DNA from: Colocasia esculenta
Taxonomy: Eukaryota > Streptophyta > Magnoliopsida > Alismatales > Araceae
Direction of reading: 5' to 3'
Assembly: GCA_014218235.1 (NCBI GenBank)
Contig: CM024759.1
Coordinates: forward strand, 77,769,079-77,833,078
DNA length: 64,000 nt
The notes beneath the pieces were generated by a model that saw only the letters and a list, made by a program, of their open reading frames with translations, was not told the origin of the DNA and did no database searches. Shown piece after piece: positions 53,161-64,000 of the stretch. Position 1 is the first letter of the stretch; each line of letters opens with the position of its first letter. The position numbers and the translations under genes were made by a program.

Positions 53161-53900
53161 CCAAAGTCCCACCAGCAAACCATTATGGTAGGTGACATCA
53201 AGTTCCAAGTTCATATCCCAAGGCCATCAAGGCAACTCATATTCAAATACAATTCCAAATATAGCCACAAACCATCAAGGTAGGCTGAACCAAATAGAAG
53301 TCCGAAATTCCATAACCAAAAGCAAAAAAAAAAAAAAAAAAAAAAACAAAAAAAAAAACAAAACAAAACCAAAACCAAAACTAAAACCAAAATCAAAACC
53401 AAAACCAAAACCAAAATCAAAATCAAAACCAAAACCAAAATCAAAATAAAAAAACCAAAACTAAGTCCAGAACCAAATCAACCTAAATCCTACATCCAAA
53501 AGCAAAATCAAAATCTCATATTCCATCCAGAATATCACAAAGATAAACTGACATGTCCATATCCAAATTCAAATTCAAAATACCACAAAGGTAAGCCAAT
53601 GTATTCACGCTCAAACCTAAATCCACCACCACCCATTCCACGATCAGCCATCATCCATTCCACATCCCAGACTACCACCCCTTCCACAATCAGACCATCA
53701 TCCATTCCACATCCCAGACCACCACCCCTTCCACAATTAGACCATCATCCATTCCACATCCCACGTCACCACCCATCCCACAATCAGACCACCATCCATT
53801 CAACTACCCAAACCAGTCGAGCACTCACCAGTCAGGTCAAAAAAAGAAAAAGGGTTAAAATAGAGATACCCCGATGGACTCAAGTATACAATTCACTGTA
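53161..53900 (+). other. Tat 3' internal region, A/C-rich low complexity
   Basis: Degenerate array units to 53290, a long A tract and (AAAACC)n-like run at 53315-53460, then CCATTCCAC-rich repeats at 53625-53800 (about 57-bp period, three copies). No coding motif. Confidence 0.6.
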
Positions 53901-54890
53901 TGCTTGAGGGTAAAAAGATCAAAAAAATCCGGCTGAGGTGAAAACCCAAAATGGCGCTTCAGGCAAAAATGGGCAACCCCTCAACGTGAAAACCCGAAAG
54001 GGCGCGTTGGAAAAAGCAAAAGGGGGCCAGTCTTGGTGAAAACCCGAAAGGGCGCTAAGGCTGGTAATGTGAAAAAAAAAAGAAAAAAAAAAAAAAAAAA
54101 AAAGAAAAGAGAAAAAAAATGAAAAGGAAGATTCCTCAGTCCTTCATTCATACATCCACAAAGCTATAAGTCACCACATCACAAACTTACAAAGGGTGAC
54201 AGATACCACATGCAAAATAGAAAGGAGATCAAGGCAATAAGCCCAATATGCAAGTGTTTATGCTTTGAAACAAAGGCAGGAAGGCTTCTTCCTCTCCAGC
54301 CATTCAAATCCAAGTGCAAACCCTCATCCCGGCACCAAGCCATCAAGGAGGGGTGAAATTCAAATCCCAAAGCCAAAACAATAAACACCATTCCAGAACC
54401 TATTCAAACCCAAGTCCAGGGCCAAATCATACCCGAATCTCATGCTCATACCCAAACCCAAATCCAAAATACCACAGAAATAAGCCAGTATACTTATGTT
54501 CAAACCCAAATCCATATCCAGGTCCAAATTCCAAATCCGAATTTCCAATCATTGGCCAGATTCAAATTTCGCTCCACAGCCAAATCCCTGGCCGTTCAAT
54601 CATCCAAATCAGTCAAGTACTCAATAGTCAAGTCAAAAAAAAAAAAGAGAAAAAAGAAAGAAAAGAAAGGGGGTTAAAAAATAGAGATACCCCGATGGAC
54701 TTAAGTATACGACTCATTGTGTGCTTGAGGGTAAAAAGATCAAAAAATCCGGCTGAGGTGAAAACCTGAAAAGGCGCTTCAGGCAAAAATGGGTAACTCC
54801 TCAACGTGAAAACCCGAAAGGGCACGTTGGAAAAAGCTAAAGGGGGCCAGTCTTAGTGAAAACCCGAGAGGGCACTGGGATTGGTAATAA
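53869..54890 (+). repeat. GTGAAAACCCGAAAGGGCGC repeats in two blocks
   Basis: Block 1 (units at about 53938, 53986 and 54036) and block 2 (about 54757, 54805 and 54855) each have three units at a roughly 49-bp period. Both blocks follow TACCCCGATGGACT (53866 and 54688), so a segment of about 820 bp is duplicated. The word resembles a motif seen in other Tat elements. Confidence 0.85.
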
Positions 54891-55528
54891 AAAAAAGGAA
54901 ATGAAAAAGAAAAGAAAAAAAAAAGAACAAGAAAGGAGGAAAATGAAAAGGAGGACCGCCATTGTCCTTCACCTTGTATTTTACAAAGTCACAAGTCACT
55001 TTTTGTACAAATATACAAAGAGTGGTGATAGCTACATGAAAGTCAAAAAAAGGGGGGGCAAGATAATGAGCTCAGCATGTGAATGTCATACTGAAAAGCA
55101 GAGGCAGGAAGGCTTTTTCCTCTTCGTCTGTTCAACTTCCTTAACTTTGGAGGCTGTCGACTGGCGGAAGTTCCTTCCGTTTCTTACATAGGCAGTTTCT
55201 TCTTCAGAATCTATGGCCTCATCTCTAGCCTCCTGATTCAAAGAAGCTCGCGTTCCAGCCGGGCAATGTTTCCTTCCCGACAATCATGCTCAACACCATC
55301 GTCACTCGCAGCATCGCCTACTTGAAAGGCAGAATAAGCTTGAAACTCAAAAAAAAGGGCTTCCTGCATCTCCCCAAAAGTGGAAAGAGAGGATTAGCCA
55401 CAAATACAGAATATGAATCCATCATCCCCCAAAGAAGAGTTGATCACAGAAGACCTGGTCACCTGAATACAAGGAAAGAAAGTCAATATCAGAAAAGAAA
55501 ACATCATCTTTGAAGACTGTATATGAGC

Positions 55529-55873
55529 TCAGTAAAGGAAGTCACCTGCAGGAGTTGATTCCATGGCAGAATATTCCTTGGCAGGCATTGGGATATAAGC
55601 CCCGACAGGAGCAGAAGAATACTGTTCCGTCGAGACTCTCAGCTCAGCAAATACAGAGGCACCGTCAGATGGTGATTCATTATCATCAATCTCCGGCATA
55701 AAATCGGTAGCTGCCCATGAGGAATTCTCACACTCCACTCCACAAAGGAGAGGAGAACCTCCAGGCAAAGAGGCATGGCCGCCCGAAGCAATCGGACCGG
55801 CACTTTTCCTCATCTGTCTCGTCATCTGAGGTAGATAAGTCAAAAAGAGAAGAAAGGATAAGTGATAAATCAA
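55529..55873 (-). CDS. Possible antisense ORF of the Tat element
   Basis: A 114-codon minus-strand frame with VECENSSWAATDFMPEIDDN and an acidic, Ser-rich composition. Additional antisense ORFs near the 3' LTR are known in the Tat lineage; a shorter minus-strand frame at 55086-55283 could belong to the same decayed gene. No domain recognised. Confidence 0.3.
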   Translation of the reverse strand: MIYHLSFLLFLTYLPQMTRQMRKSAGPIASGGHASLPGGSPLLCGVECENSSWAATDFMPEIDDNESPSDGASVFAELRVSTEQYSSAPVGAYIPMPAKEYSAMESTPAGDFLY

Positions 55874-56639
55874 GAAGAAGAGTCATGAATGACAATGATG
55901 AGAGAAGAAAAGAAAAGAAAAGAAAGCCACCGCCAGATAAGGCGGAATCCGCCACCCCCCTTTTTTCCAGCTCTATTGGGTCTGGAAGAAGAGGGAATAT
56001 TCAAATGAGTTTCACCATTCCTGTCTCCAACAACTTCCGGAGCAAGGATGGTTGAGAATTCAAAACAGATACAAAAAAAAAAGAAGAAGAAAGATAGCCG
56101 CAAAACCAAGAAGGTCAGCCTCAGTAGCCGAATACCATGCCAAATCTTGGACAAAGCCAAGAAGACAAGATTCAAGGAAAAGATGTCAAATCCAATCCAA
56201 GCAAATGCCAAAAAGGCAAAGCTCAGGAAAGTGATATCGGATCCAACTGCGAATCAAGTCAGAATCACAAGTCAAAAAAAAAAAAATCTCTCTCAAATCA
56301 AGTTGTTGAGCAAAGTCAGAAAGACGGGTCTCACAATTGAATCCTCAAGCCAGAAAGAAAAAATCTCTGAGATAAAATCCAGAAGGCAAAGACCCAGGCA
56401 AAGAAAGCCCAAAGTCAGTTCTGAGTAAATCCAAGGAAGCGGAGCTGATCGCTCAGCACAAGAAGCATGACAAAGTCGATCATTGCCCGAGGTTGTCGAC
56501 TTCACAGTGCAAGTGCTGAAGCGTGTCAACTGGGGCTACAACCTTCCGATTCAAGTTCATTGTTAAGTCATGAAGATCAGAAGCAGAGCTCAAAGATTGC
56601 ACGGGACGTCCTCCTCCGCCTTCGGCGTCGGCACACTTC

Positions 56640-56653
56640 CCGTGGGGGGCATT
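56640..56653 (+). other. Polypurine tract before the 3' LTR
   Basis: GTGGGGGGCATT sits immediately upstream of TGTTGG, the expected place for plus-strand priming. Confidence 0.65.
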
Positions 56654-59449
56654 TGTTGGCACAAAAAATTTTTGGGCTAATTCTCCATTCTAAAAAAAAA
56701 GAAGAAATGCCCCCTCCCTTAACCGATGGAAGCACCATCGGTTAAGGGGTTTTTTCCCCTTAACCGATGGGAGTTCCATCGGTTGAGGGGAAATTCCTCT
56801 CTAACCGATGGAACCACCATCGGTTAAGGGGAATTCCCTTAAAAAAAAAAACAAACCCCAACCGATGGTGCTACCATCGGTTAAGGGGATTTTCCCCTTT
56901 AACCGATGGGACTACCATCGGTTGAGGGGTTTTAACCTCTAACCGATGGTAGCCCCATCGGTTAAAGGGAATTTTCCCTCAACCGATGAGAGTCTCATCG
57001 GTTAGCTTTAACCGATGAGAGTCTCATCGGTTAGAGGGAATTTTCCCTCTAACCGATGGAACTCTCATCGGTTTAAACCCCCACTCCCACGCATGTAAGG
57101 GGGGGGCCTTCCCCTATAAAAGGCCCCCCATCCCCCCATTTGAAGAGGTCGGCCCGAGGAGGAGCTACAGCCCTCTCCCCAAAAGTGCTGTCCCCTATTT
57201 TCTGAAATCCCCAAAGAATAGAAAAATTCCAAATTCCCAAAGTTTCCCGATCTCCTCTCTCAATCTCATTTCTTGTGTGAGTGAAGGTACCAAATCTTCT
57301 TCCCCCGAGTGTTGAGAGGTTATCCGTATGCGGCATCGGCAAACTTCATCGGCTAAAAGTCCGCAATAGCGGCACCGGCCCTCACAGGCTATAGGTTCTA
57401 AATACCGTCCATTCCGGACATATGGTATTTTAGATACCTCTGTTATTCATGCCACCTCCCATCGAGTTTTAAACTCTCCGGGATGGTGTGTTTGTGCTAT
57501 ATGCATATGTTTCTTAGAGGAGACTCTGCCCAAGTGGAGATTCTGCTCGAGAATATATTCATATATTCACAGATTCGTATTTATATATGTGTTTCTTAGA
57601 GGAAACTCTGCCCAAGTGGAGATTCAACCTAAGAACATATCTATAAATTTCAAATCTGTGTTTATATTTATATGTTTCTTAGAGGAGATTCTGCCCAAGG
57701 GGAGATTCTGCCCAAGAACATGTTTGTATATTCACAAATTGGTATTTTTATATGCATGTTTCCTAGAGGAAACTCTGCCCAAGTGGAGATTCCGCCTAAG
57801 AACATACCTATAAAATTCAAATTTGTGCCTATACACATATGTTACTTGAAAGGAAGCTCTGCCCATGTCAGAGTTTTCCCTCTAAAAACATATCAATATA
57901 ATCACAAACTTTGTATTTATATACATGTGTTCCCAAGAGGAAACTCTGCCCAAATGGAGTCTCCGACTACGGACATGTCTATATAATCATAAATCCGCAA
58001 TTATATGCGTATGCCTCTCAAAAAGGATTCTGCATATGCAGATGGTACCTTTTGCCGGATACTCCATTCAAATAGGAATGCCGGTGAGAAAATATGCGTA
58101 AACTGCAAATTTATGATCATATACACATACCTTTTTGAGGGCAAATTCCCTCCGGGCAAAGATTCTCTGAGGACACATGGATATAAGTACATGTTCATAT
58201 GAATATATCTCCGTGAGAGCATTCCGCATAAGCGGAAACTCTGCTAAAATAAAATTATAAAAATTGTGATGATATACACACATCCAAAGAAAAAGGGGAC
58301 AGGACCTGAACTGTGACAGGACCCGAACTGTGATAGGACCCGAACTGCGCTCAGTTACTCCAAAGAGCAGCATGATGCATACTCACAAGAATTGTGTTCA
58401 TATGGACAGTTTCTCGAAAGGAACTTCAAGTTGACAAGAACGTCCACGGAGATATGTGCATACATTCTCCAAAAATCATACTCATACAAGTAAAAAAATG
58501 AATGATGAACGAATGAAACGATGAACGAGGAGAAATGAAATTCTGCCTCAATTCAGACTTCATTTAAAAGAAGGATGTTATAAAAGAATTAATGTAGCAA
58601 CTCTTCTAATACAGAAGTGCTACTTTGAATCACAACTTCCCCCAAGTTCAGAATCAAATGCACGGGTATATGCCTGTCTGCAATAATAATCCTCAGGTTT
58701 TCCAAAATAAAACCTTCAAACAACATCTTTCTCAAAAAAAGGAGAGGAGGGAGACCCCAAATGGGTTCACGGAAATATACCCGTTCCCTTCTTAAAAGTC
58801 ATATCTCGGACTCCACAAAGGTAGTCTTTTCAAAATGAAACACTCAAAGCAAAAGTATTTCAAAAATAACCAAAAGAAAAATGATACATCATGACCAGGA
58901 TTTTCTAAAAAAAGTGTGTATTTTCTCATCCCCTTTGCTATGAATGGTATTCGGGTTAAAACTGGTGTTAAATAACACCAAGAGTCTTAACTCGATGTAA
59001 ATGTAACATCGACTCCGGTCGATGGAGACAGAGGTCCAGCACATGCTACCTCAATCACCTGATGAGTATAGATACGGGACTCAAGGAGTTCAGATTAAAA
59101 TACGGCGCACCGTCCGTTCGTCGTCCGACATCATACCCGTCCGTTCCACGACATCATACCCGTCCGTTCCACGGGCATCATACCCGTCCGTTCACGGACA
59201 TCATACCGTCCGTTCACGGACACCACACCCGTCCGTTCCATGGACACCCAAAAATACCTTCTCCGCATTGCGCGGACTCTTTCTTCTGTCTGTTAGACAG
59301 ACTGGCACGCCCCGCAAATCACGATACACAAATCAAAGCATGTGAAATAAATGAATACCCAAATGAAATGAATACATGAACCAGATAAAATCAAATGAGC
59401 AATCCAAAATCAAATGATATGTCAAAATGATATCTTTCCCGTGTCAACA
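56654..59449 (+). repeat. Tat 3' LTR (2796 bp)
   Basis: Same layout as the 5' LTR: hairpin array 56717-57072, TATAAAAGG 57115-57123, modules 57500-58240, CCCGTCCGTTC units 59107-59250 (six against five), CAACA end. Base substitutions are few; most differences are one-base indels. Confidence 0.95.
56717..57072 (+). repeat. Hairpin array in Tat 3' LTR (9 stem-loops)
   Basis: Copy of the 5' LTR array with the same nine AACCGATGG/CCATCGGTT-type pairs and the same loop sequences. Confidence 0.93.
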
Positions 59450-59454
59450 GGCCT

Positions 59455-59950
59455 TTAGCTGATCAAGGAAAAAATAATTAGTTCGGCCTAGGTATCACCC
59501 TGGGCGGATCCCGATTGGCTGATCCAAAGGAAGTTTTTTATCATTAAAAAATACCAAAAATCATAAAAATTAAGAAAGAAGCTATGTAACAAAAAAGAAG
59601 AAGAAGAAAAGGGGGGGGGGGGGGGGGGGAACCATGCACCCCCTCTTTCTCCCATTTAATGTGCCTCCTCTTTCCCCCATTTCACTTCCCAAATGCGCCT
59701 CCTGTCCCCCCCTTTTTTCACTTCCTAAACATGGGGTGTGAAAAGGGGGGAGAGAATGGACACATTAAATGTAGGAGGGGGGGGGCATTAATTCTCCTTT
59801 TAATGTGGGAAGGGAAATGGGGGGGGGGGGGAAGCGGGGTGCATTTAAAGAGGGAAAGGGGGTTCAATTTGGCAAGTGAAAGGGGAGAGAGGGGCGTATG
59901 GGAGAGAGGGCACATTAATGCCCTTTTTAAAACAGGGAAAAGGGGGATGT
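59455..59950. other. PEX1 intron 11 after Tat: GATCGG fragment and G/C homopolymer-rich tract
   Basis: TTGGCTGATCCAAAGGAAGT at 59514-59533 matches 33430-33560. From 59600, long G runs and CCCCCTTTT/CATTTAATG words alternate, probably part of a hAT-like 5' region. The long frames here are compositional. Confidence 0.45.
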
Positions 59951-61834
59951 TGTGGCGGTCCTCGTCGTCTGGGCCCTATAAGGATCCGTAACTAACTCCG
60001 CCAACCCACGAGTCACGAAGTCTCGAAAGAGTAATCATCACATGTGTCTAGTAGGAAATGTACGAAAGAAGTAAAGTACTCGCACTTATATAAATATGTA
60101 CATCAGATTACATTGTTTCATACATAACAGAGGCTCAAAGGAAAAGTACACAAGCCAAAAGCCCCATGGCACACTAAAACCCATAAATTGCTGGTAGAAG
60201 AGGGTCCTGCTCATTGCTGCGGAGGTGCGGTTGAGGGCTGGGAACTCGCGTGCTCACTCTCATCTGAAAAGGAGTAGGGGGTGTGAGTCTCAAAGTCACT
60301 GGCTCAATAGGGAAACTCCCCAAAAACACATGATAAACCACAATAAACACGATAATAGTTAATCATGCTGAATTAAAGTAAATGAAGCAACTAAACAGGA
60401 AATAAACACACCACCGCATGTTACTAAGAACCACGCTAGAACCATGAGTTGGCTAGCACGACACTACACTTGGGACACAGTAACTGGCTCGCAAAGCTAG
60501 AACCTGACCTAGACAAGAGCACACAGACAACTTCCTAGTCTTGCAGTTAGAAACACATTCCCACTGCCGCTTCCATGCTTGGCTACCCTGCTAACCAGAG
60601 AGGCAATGAGGCACCAACTCTAGCTCAGGACTAGTTGGGGCTCAGCACGTCTACCGGTGTTCAATCCCCTAACCACGAGTGCACTCGAACCATATAGACT
60701 GTTCTGCAGTTGTCTTTCCCCTGCCTAGGATGAGGAATTAAAAGGGGAGTCTAGGAAGACGACAAGGCCTCGTCAGTGCACGTAGCACCGAGACTACACC
60801 TCTGTCAGCTCACAAAGTGCAAGACACACACAATAGTTCTCGACCAGAGGTAACATGTAAGTAACTAAGCGTCGACACTACCTGACTCGTCAGGAAAACA
60901 TTGTAAGCCTTCCGCCTCGAGTAACACAACCATATACAAAATTCTAACTCTCAAGACTGCTACTAGAACGCGGTCATACGATAGGCCGCGACAACAAATG
61001 AATGCGTCGGATAAGTAGACCGCGACAAGAACGCATCAGGGTAGGGGACTGTGATAAGAACGCATTCGGGAAGAGGGCCGCAATAAGAACACGTTGGGTC
61101 CCTCGACCACGACAACTCAGAACCATAGAACACATAGTCCTGACCAACCACCTTTTCCAACCTTCCATCAAACCATAAATCTTCCAAACACTGTAAATGA
61201 AGTAAACAACTATCTAAACATCCCAAACTCAATTTTTTCTAGCTGAAAAACCCATGGAGATTGTAAAAACACTGAGAGAAGGAGAACCGCCCTACCAAAC
61301 AACGAAGAACGACACCCATTGAGGCCTTCTCGTGATCTGGCCGCCTCCTCCTATGCGATTCGAACTCTAGAATGTCCAAAAACGGTTAGAGAAGCCAAAA
61401 CCCGCACGAACCTAGCTCTGGGAACTCGCCTAGCAGAGCAGAGGGTGAAACCCTCATTTTGCAAGCACCCCTGCCTAAAAAGGCCTCAGAAACATGAACA
61501 TGTGGCCCCGATAGGTCGTGACATGAACGCGGTCTGTCAGGGGACCGTGACATCGAAGGGTGCCACGTATCCTTACAGGACATGTACCCCCTCACTAGCC
61601 ACCTTAAAACGCGTCGGAACGATCGACCACAATACAATCCTGAACGCGTCGCTCAACCTGAACATGTTAAGAATGCGGCAGCCTCACTGGGCTCCTTCAC
61701 AACCAGAACACCAAACTCAACTCAATCAAAGCCAAAGGCCCAAAAATGCTACAAAGGAACCATGCTCAACTCACACAAGACTGCAACAACCATTTGACCC
61801 ACTAAAGATGATCCATAAAGCACTGTACGCTACA
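59951..61834 (-). mobile_element. Solo LTR of a second, unrelated LTR retrotransposon
   Basis: Ends TGTGGCGG (59951) and CGCTACA (61834) form an imperfect inverted repeat. Flanks GATGT (59946-59950) and GATGC (61835-61839) match at 4 of 5. It contains the repeated words GACCGCGACAAGAACGCAT and similar at 60960-61110. The orientation is inferred from TGTAGCG, a common LTR start. The family resembles chromovirus-type LTRs, unproven. The 204-codon frame at 61319 is not supported as a gene. Confidence 0.6.
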
Positions 61835-61934
61835 GATGCAGCCCTTTTCTTTCCCATACTCACCGAATTGAGAAAAAAGGGGGGAAGCATTGAAAGAGGG
61901 AAAATAAAAGGAGGAATTCAGAAACATTTTTAAA

Positions 61935-62145
61935 TTCTTTGAAGAGGGTCGGCTCGGGATCTACTCGGTGTCGAACTGATCTGGACCGATCCTGGCCGAG
62001 TTAGCCTGATTCCAACCGATCTGTCTGGAAGTCTGCCGATCCAGATTCTAGGGGTCTACCCTTTGGAACTGGATGTCCATAGGGCAATCCAATACGGAAT
62101 CGGTTGATCCTGATCTGGATCGGCCAATTCCTCAATCCTGTAGCT
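61935..62145. other. GATCGG-rich hAT-like terminal fragment
   Basis: Dense GATC-C/GATCGG words ending GATCGGCCAATTCCTCAATC, like the terminus at 30362. No partner end or duplication found. Confidence 0.5.
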
Positions 62146-62223
62146 GATCTTGTAGGGAAAGATCTGCCTGGTCCCATCTGAACCTTGGCAAAAGTGAGCT
62201 CTGAATGTTTCACTTAACTTGGT

Positions 62224-62937
62224 GCTGGAACTGCTCCCTTTTTCCTTGATGTCTGACGAGTTTTTCCGGGAAGCCCCTGTTCTTTGTCTGCCTGCCCTTT
62301 CGGCAGATGCGGTTGTTGGGTGTGTGGAGGAGGTAGTTCCTCAGGACATAGCTCTATCCCCGTCCCCAGTGTCGTATGACTTGAGGGCGGCACTGGAGCA
62401 GGTTGAGGAAGCTTTTTAGGGGGAGGAGGTAGCTCTTGTGGACAATGGAATCTAACTAAAGGGTGAGGTAATGGATATCTTGACCAAGGTTGAGAATTTC
62501 ATGGAGACACAGGCGAGTCAAACTGCTAGGTTGATTGGTGTCTCCGATGAAGGCATGAACAAAGGCTTAAAATCCACTCTTCTTTTGATCAAACGGAGGT
62601 GGATGGCAGGCATTGTGAGAAAGGCGACGTCTGATACGGCCGTTAAGATAAGTCAGCGCGCTGCACGATTTTCTTTGTGCAGTATTTTACTTTTTTGGAT
62701 GATGTTTGATGAGGGTGGGGCCATTATGTGAGGAATGTTTTGTTTGGGGCTGAAGGGTGTATTTGGTGGTGGAGGATGTTGCGGGCACTTGTGCCCTGCT
62801 TCTCTTCTCTTTGCTCCCTTGGCAGACCCTAGTTTGGTGCTTTTGTTTGGGGGGAGTTGGGAGCATTCCCCCATTTCATGTATCTATTTTTTTAACTTTT
62901 ATAATATACCAGTGGTACTATCCACTTTTCAAAAAAA
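62224..62937 (+). mobile_element. LINE-like 3' end with A tail and possible 8-bp duplication
   Basis: It contains the same VMDILTKVENFMETQ-encoding stretch as 5600-6127, with internal stops, then CTTTGCTCCC and a 3' end with ATACCAGTGGTACTATCC and a short A tail. AACTTGGT flanks it (62216-62223 and 62936-62943). No RT domain visible. Confidence 0.55.
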
Positions 62938-62943
62938 CTTGGT

Positions 62944-64000
62944 ATTTTGTTCAAATTACTGTTTTCTTGTTAGTTGTTGAATCTTTTTTGGTACCTGGAC
63001 TTTGGATGCATTAGTGTCTTCTCCCTCAAGAATCATTGCCTTCCTGTTTCTCATCATTCCTTCCTGATTATTTAATGATACAGGAGAGGCAATAGGTTCA
63101 TGCTGTGGAAATAGTTTAATATTACAGGAGTCGCTCAATTGGGCCTAATTGACTCAGAATTCACAAAATTGTGAGTGTTAAGACTGTTGATATAGAGTTG
63201 TCTCTTTTTTCAAAGGTATCGATGATTCCGTCTATATTAATAGTAGCTAATGAACCTATTAAGGGCAAAATCATGTGAGCTGGACAAAGCAAAATTATGG
63301 AGCAATCACACAAGGAGTGAAGAGGCTGAACCATGGACCTTGGCTCTTGGTTAGTAGTGATTTTGGGTCTCTGGCAAAAAGGGCTGGGCTAGGAGGTCCT
63401 TTTCACATATGCAGGGAGAAGAGAGCATTGTTACAAGGTGAGGGAAAAGCAAAATAAGCCGGAGGTAAAGGTCGTCAGGCAAACTTGGCATTAGGGATCG
63501 AAGAGAGGGAGAAGAGGTGAGGGGTTCTTCACACGAGATTACAATGGAAGTGGATTCAGTGGACAAACATTATATGATGATGGGAAGAACCTCTAGTTAC
63601 AACTGCCAAATGCATAGGCAGCTGCCTGCAGCAAATTTTCGCTCAGTGAGGTGGCTTTTTCTTTTTTCTTCTTGCCTCTTTTTAATAAGCTCATCTGTAG
63701 AAAGAGAAGAGTGTGACTTGCAGATGCAATATTGAAGGTGCTGAGTCTCACTCAATATCTGCAAATTTCATACCCAGATCTTTCACCATATCTTAACATC
63801 ATGGGACATTGTCTAACATGTCCTCCAGGGAAAAGGGAGGAGGAAAAAGCTTAAAACAAGTAGTAGATTTCTGTAGACTTACACCCAATTGTTCTTAGGG
63901 TGACCATTGCTTCAGAGTTTTAAGGTTTTACACATAACAAATGATATATAATATATTATCTCAGTTCTCATTGTTTAAAGGTAAATTTAAAATCTAGCAT
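62944..64000. other. PEX1 intron 11, continuing past the window, nothing recognised
   Basis: AT-rich sequence. No match to the expected PEX1 D2 start (MIELPSKFP-like) or to other families. Confidence 0.45.

Larger units (their letters stand above)
37617..59449 (+). mobile_element. Complete Tat-lineage Ty3/gypsy LTR retrotransposon, 21.8 kb
   Basis: Two LTRs (37617-40375 and 56654-59449) begin TGTTG and end CAACA, flanked by exact 5-bp duplications GGCCT (37612-37616 and 59450-59454). A primer-site-like sequence follows the 5' LTR and a G-rich polypurine tract precedes the 3' LTR. Internal order: tandem array, gag, protease, L1-like insert, residual RT end and RNase H, archaeal-type RNase H plus integrase, second tandem array, repeated 3' region. 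The second RNase H between pol RNase H and integrase marks the Tat (Ogre/Retand/Tat) lineage. Coding sequence is broken: frameshifts in gag and protease, RT core deleted, a stop in integrase. It cannot move by itself, although the LTRs are almost identical. Confidence 0.95.

Noticed and set aside
61319..61933. 204-codon + strand frame as a gene
   Set aside because: Most of it lies inside a solo LTR, crosses the LTR border, and has no recognisable domain.
59455..64000. PEX1 D2 exons (second Walker A, IASR-like block) after the Tat insertion
   Set aside because: No matching translation on the + strand; the D2 half must be beyond the window.

Overview
This is flowering-plant nuclear DNA. Apart from transposable elements, the only host gene recognised is PEX1, the peroxisomal AAA ATPase. 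Ten exons on the + strand (5245 to 37101, 2385 nt, 795 codons in one continuous phase) match angiosperm PEX1 from shortly after the N-terminus to the start of the second AAA domain. Exon 1 should lie upstream of the window and the D2 exons downstream of base 64000. The gene would therefore span more than 59 kb, almost all of it intron. Repeat composition (L1, RTE, hAT, Copia, Tat-type Ty3/gypsy) is typical of a large plant genome; the species cannot be named from this.

Layout. 1-5244: a decayed intron-containing hAT transposase gene (minus strand) with its tandem-repeat 5' region, a truncated Tat LTR and a Copia end. PEX1 intron 2 (5419-18542): a LINE-like fragment, a Tat pol fragment that keeps the reverse transcriptase core, an L1 ORF2 relic split by two hAT-type MITEs and a 0.39-kb tandem duplication, two RTE LINE ends, a SINE-like unit and a Tat solo LTR. 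Introns 3-5: MITEs and a possible hAT remnant. Intron 6 (23607-30849), which splits the Walker A motif: a Tat solo LTR inside another Tat LTR that itself sits in a hAT 5' remnant. Intron 10: an RTE LINE with target duplication and a hAT-type MITE nested in a relative. Intron 11 (37102 to beyond the window): a complete 21.8-kb Tat retrotransposon (37617-59449, target duplication GGCCT), itself carrying an L1-like insertion with ORF1 but no ORF2, followed by another solo LTR and a LINE 3' end.

How the parts relate. No operon or accessory system is present; the window records layered insertions into the introns of one housekeeping gene, and several target duplications let the order be read. The most unusual patterns are these: hairpin arrays just upstream of the TATA box in three related Tat LTRs, conserved in place but not in sequence; a near-identical LTR pair around badly damaged coding sequence with the RT core deleted; two related tandem arrays flanking that coding region; and hAT-type MITEs that share a long foldback core but differ in their subterminal motifs. 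Many differences between near-identical copies are single-base indels in homopolymers, so some frameshifts may be sequencing errors.
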